From the NCBI GenBank assembly GCA_030653435.1, contig JAURZI010000081.1, positions 1 through 38,900 on the forward strand: DNA of 38,900 bases, in the 5' to 3' direction. A model generated the notes under the pieces. It saw only the letters and a list, made by a program, of their open reading frames with translations. It was not told where the DNA came from and did no database searches. Every line of letters starts with the position of its first letter. Position 1 is the first letter of the stretch. Source of the DNA: Methylovulum sp. (lineage in GTDB: Bacteria; Pseudomonadota; Gammaproteobacteria; Methylococcales; Methylomonadaceae). The translations under genes were made by a program, and so were the position numbers. This document shows positions 8,692-16,600 of this stretch, one piece after another.

Positions 8692-9042
8692 ATGCATTTT
8701 AAATTGATTATCGCTTTTGTCGAAGACGATAAAACCGAGCTGACGCTGGCCACCGCGCGTGAGCACGGCGCCAAAGGCGCCACCGTGATTAATAATGCCC
8801 GTGGCGAGGGCTTGAAACAAACCAAGACTTTTTTTGGCCTGAATCTGGAATCCCAACGCGACGTGCTGATGTTTCTGGTCGAAAAACATCTCAGTCGGCT
8901 TATACTCGAAAAAATCGCCAGCGTTGCGGAGTTCGACAACAAGCCCGGTACCGGCATAGCTTTTCAGATCGATGTTGAAGACGCCATCGGTGTGTTACAT
9001 CAGATTGAAGAATTAAACCAGGAACTTGAGGATAGGCTATGA
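8692..9042 (+). CDS. P-II-like regulatory protein
   Basis: The 116-residue protein has the size and strand-helix pattern of the P-II/GlnB fold. Residues 83-91 (NKPGTGIAF) match the B-loop, and VEDAIGV follows as in P-II proteins. The T-loop region (about 36-56, GEGLKQTKTFFGLNLESQ) is unlike GlnB and GlnK and has no tyrosine for uridylylation. The protein therefore probably binds a nucleotide or small metabolite without classical modification. The gene sits between the DUF1538 pair and a CBS gene, overlapping the latter by ATGA. This suggests it gates the membrane proteins as GlnK gates AmtB or SbtB gates SbtA. The ATG at 8692 has GTGAGG seven bases upstream. The fold is fairly sure; the ligand is unknown. 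Confidence 0.82.
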   Translation: MHFKLIIAFVEDDKTELTLATAREHGAKGATVINNARGEGLKQTKTFFGLNLESQRDVLMFLVEKHLSRLILEKIASVAEFDNKPGTGIAFQIDVEDAIGVLHQIEELNQELEDRL

Positions 9043-9455
9043 GTAACAAACCGCATGTCATGCGTGTTAAGGATGTCATGAAAACCGACTTTGGCACTAT
9101 AGACCGCATTGCCACGATAGGCGATGCGCTGATAAAAATGAAAACGCTGAAAACCTCGGTGCTGATCGTCAATAAACGCGATGAAGACGATGAGTACGGC
9201 ATGTTGACTTCCGGGGATATTGCCCGTCATGTGCTGGCGAAAGACCGTGCGCCGGATCGCGTGAATGTCTATGAAATCATGAGCAAGCCGGTCATTTCCG
9301 TGCATCCTGACATGGATATACGCTATTGTTCGCGGCTGTTTGCCGACTATAATCTGGTCAGGGCGCCGGTGATAGAAAACAAGGCGATTATCGGCATGGT
9401 GAGCCCCAACTCGCTGGTGTTGGATGGCTTGTACCGGCTGTTCCAGGAAGTTTGA
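9039..9455 (+). CDS. Tandem CBS-domain protein
   Basis: The 138-residue protein consists of two CBS motifs and little else. The first spans about residues 10-65 (VKDVMKTDFGTI, then YGMLTSGDIARHVL). The second spans about 78-135 (VYEIMSKPVISVHPDMDI, then IIGMVSPNSLVLDGL). A CBS pair normally binds adenosine nucleotides and reports energy state. Here it is the last gene of the DUF1538/P-II-like operon and shares four bases with the P-II-like gene. Together they could give the membrane complex two cytoplasmic regulators, one of P-II type and one of CBS type. No catalytic domain is fused. A terminator-like hairpin follows the stop at once. Confidence 0.87.
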   Translation: MSNKPHVMRVKDVMKTDFGTIDRIATIGDALIKMKTLKTSVLIVNKRDEDDEYGMLTSGDIARHVLAKDRAPDRVNVYEIMSKPVISVHPDMDIRYCSRLFADYNLVRAPVIENKAIIGMVSPNSLVLDGLYRLFQEV

Positions 9456-9479
9456 CCAACCGGTTGGGCTGGTTTTTTT
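9455..9479 (+). terminator. Rho-independent terminator after the CBS gene
   Basis: Right at the stop codon, ACCAACC and GGGCTGGT can pair around a short loop and are followed by seven T residues (9473-9479). The position at the end of the four-gene operon fits. Confidence 0.6.
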
Positions 9480-9503
9480 GCATGATAGCCGGGGTCGTGA
9501 GCC

Positions 9504-9542
9504 GATATTTTCGAGGATAAATGGCATCCAGACGAAAATATC
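9504..9542. promoter_or_regulatory. Inverted repeat upstream of the cold-shock gene
   Basis: GATATTTTCG at 9504-9513 is matched perfectly by its complement at 9533-9542, leaving 19 bases between. It lies about 125 bases before the cold-shock start, in what may be the long leader typical of csp mRNAs. It could be an operator or a leader hairpin; nothing in the sequence decides between these. Confidence 0.35.
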
Positions 9543-9666
9543 AGTACAATTTGTGCGAGCAGAGTAAAGATGTTGAACCAGTGGAAGTCCCGTGTGCTGA
9601 GGTTGTCCGGTTATCAATGTTGTAGTTCTGTATTAACCGTAAATTTTTTATTTGAGGAGTTTTCAA

Positions 9667-9870
9667 ATGGCAACAGGCACTGTAAAGTGGTTTAACAATA
9701 CTAAAGGCTTTGGATTTATTGCACCGACGGAAGGTGGCGAGGATGTTTTCGTCCATCACTCGGTTATTCAGGGCGATGGTTTTAAAACCTTGACCGAAGG
9801 CCAAAAAGTCAGTTTCGATATCGAATCTGGCCCCAAAGGTTTAACCGCTACGAATGTTTGCCCCAATTAA
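9667..9870 (+). CDS. Cold-shock protein (CspA family)
   Basis: The 67-residue product is a single cold-shock domain. RNP1 (KGFGFIAP) and RNP2 (DVFVHHSVI) are both intact, with the leading [15 protein letters not shown] stretch. Such proteins bind single-stranded RNA and DNA and melt RNA structure at low temperature or during growth transitions. The ATG at 9667 is chosen because GAGGAG lies about nine bases upstream and the family begins at this methionine; an upstream ATG at 9652 would add five residues before the ribosome binding site. Its own terminator follows, so it is monocistronic. Which csp paralogue it is cannot be told from one copy. Confidence 0.95.
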   Translation: MATGTVKWFNNTKGFGFIAPTEGGEDVFVHHSVIQGDGFKTLTEGQKVSFDIESGPKGLTATNVCPN

Positions 9871-9887
9871 GGAAGCTATTCGGATGC

Positions 9888-9923
9888 AAAAAGCTGTTGT
9901 GAGTAATCGCAACGGCTTTTTTT
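9888..9923 (+). terminator. Rho-independent terminator of the cold-shock gene
   Basis: AAAAAGCTGTTGTG and CGCAACGGCTTTTTTT pair around a six-base loop, allowing two G-U pairs, and end in a T run. It is 18 bases after the stop codon. Confidence 0.85.
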
Positions 9924-10046
9924 ATTCGTGCCGACTATGATTGTTCCTAAGGTTACGCCCAATATCCACAATACTTATTACCTGAATAGGTTGTGCTTGG
10001 CACACCTTCTCCATAATCCGGACTTTCGACGCTTAACGTTAACCCC

Positions 10047-10064
10047 CTCTGGCGCGCACGGCAC
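10047..10064. repeat. Partial GTAGGGC-type palindrome (one arm)
   Basis: CTCTGGCGCGCACGGCAC here is the same as the right arm region of the full palindrome at 13103-13160, but the left arm is missing. It is probably a decayed copy. The rest of the 9924-10122 interval shows nothing I can name. Confidence 0.5.
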
Positions 10065-10122
10065 ACAATAATGCCGTAGCGATACCATCGAATCCATAGT
10101 CAAATCAAGGGAAAGCCCAACC

Positions 10123-11532
10123 ATGTCGATGCAAATTTTCCGCACCAAGCATTACTTGTCAAACGAACATTCAGATCATGGGCTTAAGCGTTGCTTATCG
10201 GCATGGGATCTGGCCTTTCTCGGTATAGGCGCCATCATCGGCACAGGCATTTTTGTGTTGACCGGCGTCGCGGCAGCCACGCAAGCGGGGCCAGCCGTCG
10301 TGCTGTCCTTTATCATTGCGGGTTTTGCCTGTACGTTTGCGGCGCTTTCCTACGCCGAACTGTCGTCATCAATCGGCGGCTGCGGCAGCGCTTACGGCTA
10401 CAGTTATGTCGCTTTTGGTGAATTATGCGCGTTTATTATCGGTTGGGACTTGCTGCTGGAGTACAGCATAGCCGTGGCGACGGTCGCTAACGGCTGGTCC
10501 GGTTATTTCTGCAACACCCTGTCGGCTATGGGCATTCCATTGCCCGTTGCGCTGACCAAAGCGCCTGAATTGGGCGGCATCATTAATTTGCCGGCTTCGG
10601 CAATCATTCTGCTGTTGATGGGTTTGCTCATCATGGGTGCAAAGCAGAGCGCCAAGGCCAATAATGCCATGGTCTTCGTCAAGCTGATCACCATCGTCGT
10701 GTTTATTGCCGTTGCTGCATTCAATGTCCATGTCGATAACTGGCAGCCGTTTATGCCGTTCGGTTGGTTCCAAACCTTGCCGGACGGAAAAACGACCGGG
10801 ATTTTCGCCGGTGCGTCGTTGGTGTTTTTTGCCTATGTGGGGTTTGATGCGGTGTCCACGGCGACGGAAGAAGCGAAAAACCCGCAACGCGACTTGCCTT
10901 TCGGCATTGTCGCCTCGTTGCTGTTTTGTACGGTTATTTATATCCTGGTGTCCGGCTTGCTGACCGGCGTCGTCAATTACACCGAGCTGAATGTCTCGTC
11001 GCCAGTTGCCCATGCACTGAACCTGATGGGCTATACCTGGGCGTCGGCGCTGATTTCAACCGGTGTCATCGCCGGGCTCTCCACCGTCATGCTGGTGCTG
11101 TATTATGCGCTGACGCGCATTATTTTTGCGATGTCCCGCGACGGCTTGCTGACCGCGTTTTTCAACAAGGTCAATCCGCAAACCCAAACGCCGGTGCGCG
11201 TCATTGTCATCTGCGGCGTCATCATGTCGTTGATCGCCGGTTTCATACCGCTGGATGAGTTGGCGGAACTGGTCAATATCGGCACCTTGGCGGCGTTTGT
11301 GCTGGTGTGCTTCGGCGTCATCGTGTTGCGTATCACCAAACCCGATATGCCGCGCCCGTTCCGCACGCCATTCAGCCCGTTGTTTCCGGTCTTGGGGATG
11401 TTGTCTTGCGGTGCGCTGATGGCTTTTTTGCCGTCCGTAACCTGGCTGCGTTTTATCATCTGGTTGGTGGTCGGTTTGATTGTGTATTTTTCTTATTCCA
11501 TGCACCACAGCAAGCTGGCAAGCGAGGCTTGA
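10123..11532 (+). CDS. APC-superfamily amino acid permease (cationic amino acid transporter type)
   Basis: The 469-residue inner-membrane protein has about 12 hydrophobic segments. The N-terminal motif LGIGAIIGTGIFVLTGVAA and the later SLVFFAYVGFDAVSTATEE mark it as a member of the APC superfamily, close to the CAT/YfnA group that imports amino acids with protons. The family signature AKNPQRDLPFGI follows the latter. Substrate cannot be read from sequence. It lies 61 bases before dabB on the same strand, so it may be transcribed with the carbon-uptake pair; whether this link is functional is unknown. The ATG at 10123 gives the expected short cytoplasmic N-terminus; an internal Met three residues later is also possible. 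Confidence 0.87.
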   Translation: MSMQIFRTKHYLSNEHSDHGLKRCLSAWDLAFLGIGAIIGTGIFVLTGVAAATQAGPAVVLSFIIAGFACTFAALSYAELSSSIGGCGSAYGYSYVAFGELCAFIIGWDLLLEYSIAVATVANGWSGYFCNTLSAMGIPLPVALTKAPELGGIINLPASAIILLLMGLLIMGAKQSAKANNAMVFVKLITIVVFIAVAAFNVHVDNWQPFMPFGWFQTLPDGKTTGIFAGASLVFFAYVGFDAVSTATEEAKNPQRDLPFGIVASLLFCTVIYILVSGLLTGVVNYTELNVSSPVAHALNLMGYTWASALISTGVIAGLSTVMLVLYYALTRIIFAMSRDGLLTAFFNKVNPQTQTPVRVIVICGVIMSLIAGFIPLDELAELVNIGTLAAFVLVCFGVIVLRITKPDMPRPFRTPFSPLFPVLGMLSCGALMAFLPSVTWLRFIIWLVVGLIVYFSYSMHHSKLASEA

Positions 11533-11593
11533 ACGGCTAAGCGCCCGCCTATACCGTAACGACCAGACCACGACATTCACAGGGAATAACACC

Positions 11594-13066
11594 ATGGGGC
11601 TACTCAGCACACTGCTTTGGACACCGGCGCTCGGGGTCTTGCTGTTAGCGATTATCCCTTGCCAGAACGCGAACTTCATCCGCCTGACCGCCAATCTGTT
11701 CGCGTTGCTGACTTTCTTGCTGGGCTGTTGGCTGCTAAGCCTTTATGACACGCATGATGCGGCCTTGCAGTTCAATGAATATTTTCCGCTTAACCCTAAT
11801 CTGGGCAGCGCCTACGCCTTGGGTGTCGACGGCTTGTCTATGCCTATGCTGGTGCTGGCAAGCTTGCTGACCTCGGTGGCCTTGTTGGCTTCCTTGACGA
11901 TTTCCACCAGTGTCAAGGGCTATCATATCTGCATACTGCTGCTGGAATTCGGCATGTTAGGCGTGTTTTTAGCCCAGGACTGGGCCTTGTTCTATATTTT
12001 CTGGGAAGTGACGTTAATCCCGCTGTTTTTCCTGATCGGGCGCTGGGGCGGTAAGCGCCGGCATGCGGCCAGCCTTAATTTTGTGCTGTATACGATGGGC
12101 GGGTCGGTGTTTATGCTGATGAGCCTGTTGGCAGTCAGCCAGTACGACTTGCAACACGGCGGCTCGTTAATGACATCGATGCACCAGGCGGCGCAAGACA
12201 TGCCCTTGTATGAACAAGTGTTGGTGCTGGTGGGTTTCCTGCTCGGTTTCGGTGTCAAATTGCCGATTTTTCCGTTGCACGGTTGGTTGCCGCTGGCCCA
12301 TGTGGAGGCGCCGAGTCCGGTCAGTATCCTGTTGTCTGGTATTTTGCTGAAAATGGGCGCTTACGGCCTGTTGCGGGTTGTCGTCATGTTACCGGAAGCT
12401 GCGCGCTTGCTGCAACCGTTGCTGATATTCCTGGGATTGTTCGGCATGCTTTACGGCGGCTTGCTGGCCTGGCGGCAAAGCAATCTTAAGGCGATGGTGG
12501 CGTATTCGTCGATCAGCCACATGGGTATCGTATTATTAGGCATAGCCAGCCTTAATGAGGCGGGTATTAACGGCGCCGTACTGCAAATGACGGCGCATGG
12601 CCTGATTGCCGGTGCGTTGTTTTTACTGATAGGCCTGCTTTATCAGCGCACCCATACGCTTGACATCCAGCACTACAGCTCGCTGTTGCAGGCCATGCCG
12701 CGTTTTGCGCTGATGATGATAGTGACGCTGTTCGCGGCGATGGGCTTGCCGGGTTTTGTCGGCTTTATTGCCGAACTGCATACCTTGATCGGTTGTTTTG
12801 AGCAGTGGCGCTGGTTGCCGGTGTTTTTCGGCATCGGCATGTTAATTACTGCGGCTTATTCAGTTCGCACCATCGGCCTGTTATTCACCGGCCCGGCAAA
12901 ACCGCGCATGCAGGGGCTGGAAGATTTACGCCCGTCTGAACTGCTGGCCTCCGGAGTATTGGTCGCGGGCATCATCTTGCTAGGCTTGCTGCCCGCCCGC
13001 TGGATTGATGTGTCGTCCGGCACATTGGTGCAACTGAACGGCCTCATCAAACAGCGGACCTTATAG
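11594..13066 (+). CDS. dabB: DabB: proton-conducting (NuoM/NuoL-like) subunit of the DAB inorganic-carbon pump
   Basis: The 490-residue membrane protein belongs to the proton-conducting antiporter-like family (NuoL/M/N, Mrp). Its sequence resembles the NuoM branch. Key charged residues are kept: Glu138 in IFWEVTLIPLFFLIGRWG, Lys222 in VKLPIFPLHGWLPLAH, Lys253 in LLKMGAYGLLR and Glu394 in GFIAELHTL. It is called DabB because the next gene encodes DabA. In that complex the membrane subunit is thought to use the ion gradient to drive one-way CO2 hydration by DabA. ATG 11594 is preferred over the longer frame starting upstream, because it follows an AGGGA site and gives a normal family N-terminus. 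A genuine complex I subunit is unlikely, since no other nuo gene is present. Confidence 0.85.
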   Translation: MGLLSTLLWTPALGVLLLAIIPCQNANFIRLTANLFALLTFLLGCWLLSLYDTHDAALQFNEYFPLNPNLGSAYALGVDGLSMPMLVLASLLTSVALLASLTISTSVKGYHICILLLEFGMLGVFLAQDWALFYIFWEVTLIPLFFLIGRWGGKRRHAASLNFVLYTMGGSVFMLMSLLAVSQYDLQHGGSLMTSMHQAAQDMPLYEQVLVLVGFLLGFGVKLPIFPLHGWLPLAHVEAPSPVSILLSGILLKMGAYGLLRVVVMLPEAARLLQPLLIFLGLFGMLYGGLLAWRQSNLKAMVAYSSISHMGIVLLGIASLNEAGINGAVLQMTAHGLIAGALFLLIGLLYQRTHTLDIQHYSSLLQAMPRFALMMIVTLFAAMGLPGFVGFIAELHTLIGCFEQWRWLPVFFGIGMLITAAYSVRTIGLLFTGPAKPRMQGLEDLRPSELLASGVLVAGIILLGLLPARWIDVSSGTLVQLNGLIKQRTL

Positions 13067-13102
13067 GATGACGATGCAAACACCATCGTTACAACAGCTG
13101 GA
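13063..13102 (+). repeat. Duplicate of the dabA start region, left copy
   Basis: The sequence TATAGGATGACGATGCAA and the bases after it resemble the true dabA ribosome-binding and start region at about 13182-13221 (ATAGGATACCGATGCAA), with about 85% identity over the first 30 bases. The left copy has its own ATG at 13074 but reaches a stop after 30 codons inside the palindrome. The two copies flank the palindrome at 13103-13160. Confidence 0.6.
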
Positions 13103-13160
13103 TAGGGCGTGCCGCTCGCGCCTTCTTTGCCTTCCCTCTGGCGCGCACGGCACGCCCTAC
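13103..13160. repeat. GTAGGGCGTGCC palindrome between dabB and dabA
   Basis: The left arm TAGGGCGTGCCGCTCGCGCC (13103-13122) and the right arm (13140-13160) are complementary with two mismatches around a 17-base loop. It belongs to the same dispersed family as the copies at 5491, 24825 and 38860. In the dabB-dabA transcript it would form a strong hairpin and could stabilise or separate the two messages. Confidence 0.8.
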
Positions 13161-13193
13161 GCCTAGAGACAGCGAGTCTCATATAGGATACCG

Positions 13194-16100
13194 ATGCAAG
13201 CATCACCGTTAAAACTGGCGCAACAGCGCATGCAGCTGATCCAGGTGTTCAATCATCTGGATCATATCCTGCCCGGTCAAGGGCCGATCCTGGATTTCGT
13301 CCATCATAATACCCTGCATGGTTACCAGCATCTGCCGTTTGAAGAGGCACTGGACACGTCGGAAAGTTTGACGGGGGTATGCGGCTATTTGCCGGAAAGC
13401 GAAAGTCGGGATTTTTATCGGCAAGGCCGTATTAATGACAGCGATTTGTCCGCTGCGTTTGCTTATTATCCCGGCTTGCAGGCCGGGCAGGTCGTGTGCC
13501 GCACAGCAGATAAGAGCATCACGCGCGACATGGTTTATCGGGTCGCGCTGTTGGCCGATTTATCACCGGTCAGCACCAGCCGTCTATCGTGGCAGACACA
13601 GGTTTTAAACGCCTTGGATACGGTGCAAGCCGATGTGCCGACAGCGATGCGCGGTTTTGTGCTGGCAGGTGGCCATGAGCGGGAGGCGGTCAGGGGCTTG
13701 TGGGACAGTTTGTTAGTCAAGCTGGAGCTGGAACCGTCGGCGCTACACCCGGAGGCGATGCTGGATTTGTCGCTGGATCAGGCGGAAAGTTGGCTGACAC
13801 AATGCTTAGCGCCGGAAAACAGCGCGTCTGTTCATGCCCACACCCAACAACAGGCCAGCCTGCATCTCGATGACAAACTGGCGCAGATCGGCGACAGCCT
13901 CAGCCTGCGCGGCTTTGTGCTGGCCTTGAGCGGCACCGACATCCTCGATTGTGTCCGCCCGCAACTGATACGCATCTGCGCGTCGGCCCTAGATGAAGGG
14001 GTGGCGGCCTGGCACAACCCTGGGCGCAGCCGCTTGGGGCTTTATCGTGCCTGGCGCGCGACTCTCTGTTATGACGCCAATCTCTTTTTACACCAGTTGC
14101 CGGACTGGCAGAATAGCATTGCCGAATTGCCTGACGATGCGTTGGATACGGTTATCCTGCAACTGACCGCGCTGGACATCCCGGAAGCGCAATGGGAGGG
14201 TTATTTGCGGCGCGTGGCCTTGGAATTGCCCGGCTGGTCAGGCATGGTTAACTGGCGGCAACGGCATACCGGCTACGGCTCCAGCGATGATGTGGCGCCG
14301 ACCTTGGCCGATTATCTGGCTATCCGGTTGACCTTGGACCGTTTGTGGTTAAACCAGGTCTGCCATGATTTATGGAAAGTCGAAGCCAGGGTCGGCTCGA
14401 TACGCGCTTATTTCCGTAAAAATCTGTCCGAATTTTTGGTGCGTAAATGCCTGTACCAGGGCGATTTGCCGGAATATCTGACGCAACTGGCAGAAGCGTT
14501 GATCATTCGCGCCGGTTCCGAACGCCAGTGCCGCTCCGACTGGCAGCAACTCGCCGATCTTATCTTGACCTGGCAGCTCAGTCCTATGGCTCAAGGCACG
14601 GCAGCCAGCGCAGAAAACAGCGGTTGGCGTCTGTTTCGCTTATGCCAGCACCTGGGCTTGGGGGCCGCACAAGTGCAGGCGCTGGATAAAAGCGATTTGC
14701 TTGCGTTGTTGGCGGTGCTGGATGAATTTAATGCGGGTGAGCGCAGTAAAGTCTGGCTGTATGCGTATGAACGGCATTACCGCGAAGATTTGTTCCAGGC
14801 CTTGCGGGCCAATCATCAGCGCGGGCGTTGGGGGCAGCGCACTACGCGCCCTGAAGCGCAAATTATCTTCTGTATGGATGAGCGCGAAGAAAGTTTTCGG
14901 CGTCATCTGGAAGAGTTGAATCCGGCTATTGAAACCTTGGGAGCGGCCGGTTTTTTTGGTATCCCTATGAATTATAAAGGACTGGATACGGCGCATGTGA
15001 TACCGCTGTGTCCGGTCACGGTAACTCCAGCACATGAAGTCGATGAGATTGCCAGACAGGGTTGCGGAAAAAGACTGCTCGCGCACCGGAAAGGGCGACG
15101 CTTGTACCAGCGCCTCAATGAATGGCTACATCAGGACTTGCGCCGCAACCTGTTGGCGTCACATATTGTTATCGACTTGATCGCACCGTTTATGCTGGCA
15201 GGGCTGCTCGGTAAAACACTGTTGCCGGGTTTGCATAAGGTTGTCATCGGTTGGTTGCACCGCGCCATCGTGCCACCAGTCGCTACTGAATTACAATTTA
15301 CGTCCACCTCTGCCGAACATCGCCAACCAGGCTTTACCGATAGTGAGCAAGCCGGGCGTGTTGCTGCATTGTTGCGTACGTTGGGATTGACTCGTAGTTT
15401 TGCGCCGATTGTCGTGCTGGCAGGCCACGGTTCGACTAGCCGGAATAACCCACATGAAGCCGCACATGATTGCGGTGCTTGTGGCGGTAGGCAGGGTGGG
15501 CCGAACGCACGGGTGTTCGCAGCCATGGCAAACCGGCCCGAAGTCCGGAAAATGCTGGCGCAACAAGGGCTGCTTATTCCTGATGATTGCTGGTTTGTTG
15601 GGGTGCAGCACGATACCTGTAGCGATGCCATGAACTGGTACGACCTAGACGTGATGCCTGCAGCGAGACGTCAGGATTTCGACCGTTTCAAAGCGGTTAT
15701 TGGGCAGGCGCAAGCATTGTCCGCGCATGAACGTTGCCGACGGTTTTTCCCAGCTGACCACGCAGCTACGCCGCGCCAAGCTCATTGGCATGTCACACTT
15801 AGGGCGCAGGACTTGAGCCAGGTTCGCCCCGAATTCGGTCATGCGACAAATGCCGCCGCTGTGATAGGACGGCGCGCAGTGACTCAAGGGTTATTTTTGG
15901 ATCGACGTGTATTTCTGATTTCATACGATTCGACACAGGATCTTGACGGCAGCATCCTTGAGAACATTTTGTTGGTAGTAGGTCCGGTCGGGGCAGGCAT
16001 TAACCTGGAATATTATTTTTCTACCGTGAATAACGATTATTACGGTTGCGACACAAAAACGCCGCATAACATCACAGGGTTGTTCGGCGTAATGGAAGGA

Positions 16101-16433
16101 ACCGGCAGCGATTTACGCACGGGTTTGCCCAGGCAAATGGTGGAAATTCATGAAGCGATGCGCTTACAGGTTATCGTTGAAGCGAAAACGACGGTGTTGG
16201 AGGCCATTTATGCCCGTCAGGAAGATCTGCGCGAACTGATAGCCGGCAGCTGGATACATTTGAGCAGCAAAGATCCCGATACCGGGGAGATTTTTGTTTT
16301 TGACCCCGATACAGGCTTTGTGCCTTGGCAGGCGGAGCTTAAAGAACCTCCGGTATGTGCAACTTCGGCTGAGTGCTATCGGGATCAGACACAGCCTGTT
16401 TCGCCCAGGTTGGTTGATCCGTCGGCGATCTAG
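13194..16433 (+). CDS. dabA: DabA: CO2-hydrating zinc subunit of the DAB inorganic-carbon pump (DUF2309)
   Basis: The 1079-residue protein matches the DUF2309/DabA family from its start ([20 protein letters not shown]) to its end. The beta-carbonic-anhydrase-like zinc site is visible: Cys560 and Asp562 in [18 protein letters not shown], His745 in [19 protein letters not shown], and Cys760 in [19 protein letters not shown]. The spacing Cys-x-Asp and the 15 residues from His to Cys equal those I recall for Halothiobacillus DabA (C351, D353, H524, C539). DabA is peripheral on the inner membrane and converts CO2 to bicarbonate when driven by DabB. In a methanotroph this would supply bicarbonate for anaplerotic carboxylation. 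The start follows AGGA with suitable spacing. The protein is longer than the Halothiobacillus enzyme, as in many family members. Confidence 0.93.
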   Translation: MQASPLKLAQQRMQLIQVFNHLDHILPGQGPILDFVHHNTLHGYQHLPFEEALDTSESLTGVCGYLPESESRDFYRQGRINDSDLSAAFAYYPGLQAGQVVCRTADKSITRDMVYRVALLADLSPVSTSRLSWQTQVLNALDTVQADVPTAMRGFVLAGGHEREAVRGLWDSLLVKLELEPSALHPEAMLDLSLDQAESWLTQCLAPENSASVHAHTQQQASLHLDDKLAQIGDSLSLRGFVLALSGTDILDCVRPQLIRICASALDEGVAAWHNPGRSRLGLYRAWRATLCYDANLFLHQLPDWQNSIAELPDDALDTVILQLTALDIPEAQWEGYLRRVALELPGWSGMVNWRQRHTGYGSSDDVAPTLADYLAIRLTLDRLWLNQVCHDLWKVEARVGSIRAYFRKNLSEFLVRKCLYQGDLPEYLTQLAEALIIRAGSERQCRSDWQQLADLILTWQLSPMAQGTAASAENSGWRLFRLCQHLGLGAAQVQALDKSDLLALLAVLDEFNAGERSKVWLYAYERHYREDLFQALRANHQRGRWGQRTTRPEAQIIFCMDEREESFRRHLEELNPAIETLGAAGFFGIPMNYKGLDTAHVIPLCPVTVTPAHEVDEIARQGCGKRLLAHRKGRRLYQRLNEWLHQDLRRNLLASHIVIDLIAPFMLAGLLGKTLLPGLHKVVIGWLHRAIVPPVATELQFTSTSAEHRQPGFTDSEQAGRVAALLRTLGLTRSFAPIVVLAGHGSTSRNNPHEAAHDCGACGGRQGGPNARVFAAMANRPEVRKMLAQQGLLIPDDCWFVGVQHDTCSDAMNWYDLDVMPAARRQDFDRFKAVIGQAQALSAHERCRRFFPADHAATPRQAHWHVTLRAQDLSQVRPEFGHATNAAAVIGRRAVTQGLFLDRRVFLISYDSTQDLDGSILENILLVVGPVGAGINLEYYFSTVNNDYYGCDTKTPHNITGLFGVMEGTGSDLRTGLPRQMVEIHEAMRLQVIVEAKTTVLEAIYARQEDLRELIAGSWIHLSSKDPDTGEIFVFDPDTGFVPWQAELKEPPVCATSAECYRDQTQPVSPRLVDPSAI

Positions 16434-16600
16434 CCTGACCCAACGGCGCACAGGGCAGCAGTGAGCCGGAAACGCCAGTGACCGGCTTCCCAGCCATCTG
16501 GCCTATGGGCAGAGTGTTAAAATTGACAGTTGTTCTTTTATCCTACACAGCGTAAAACCTTGTTCAATCCTTTCAATTGACAATGCGCCTGGAGGCCAAC

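Noticed and set aside
13074-13166. 30-codon frame starting at the duplicated dabA-like ATG
   Set aside because: Most of it encodes the palindrome. Kept as part of a finding but not as a gene.
16523-16549. Sigma-70 promoter before the large membrane protein (TTGACA at 16523-16528)
   Set aside because: The possible -10 boxes lie 10 or 15 bases away, so spacing is poor; I do not claim it.
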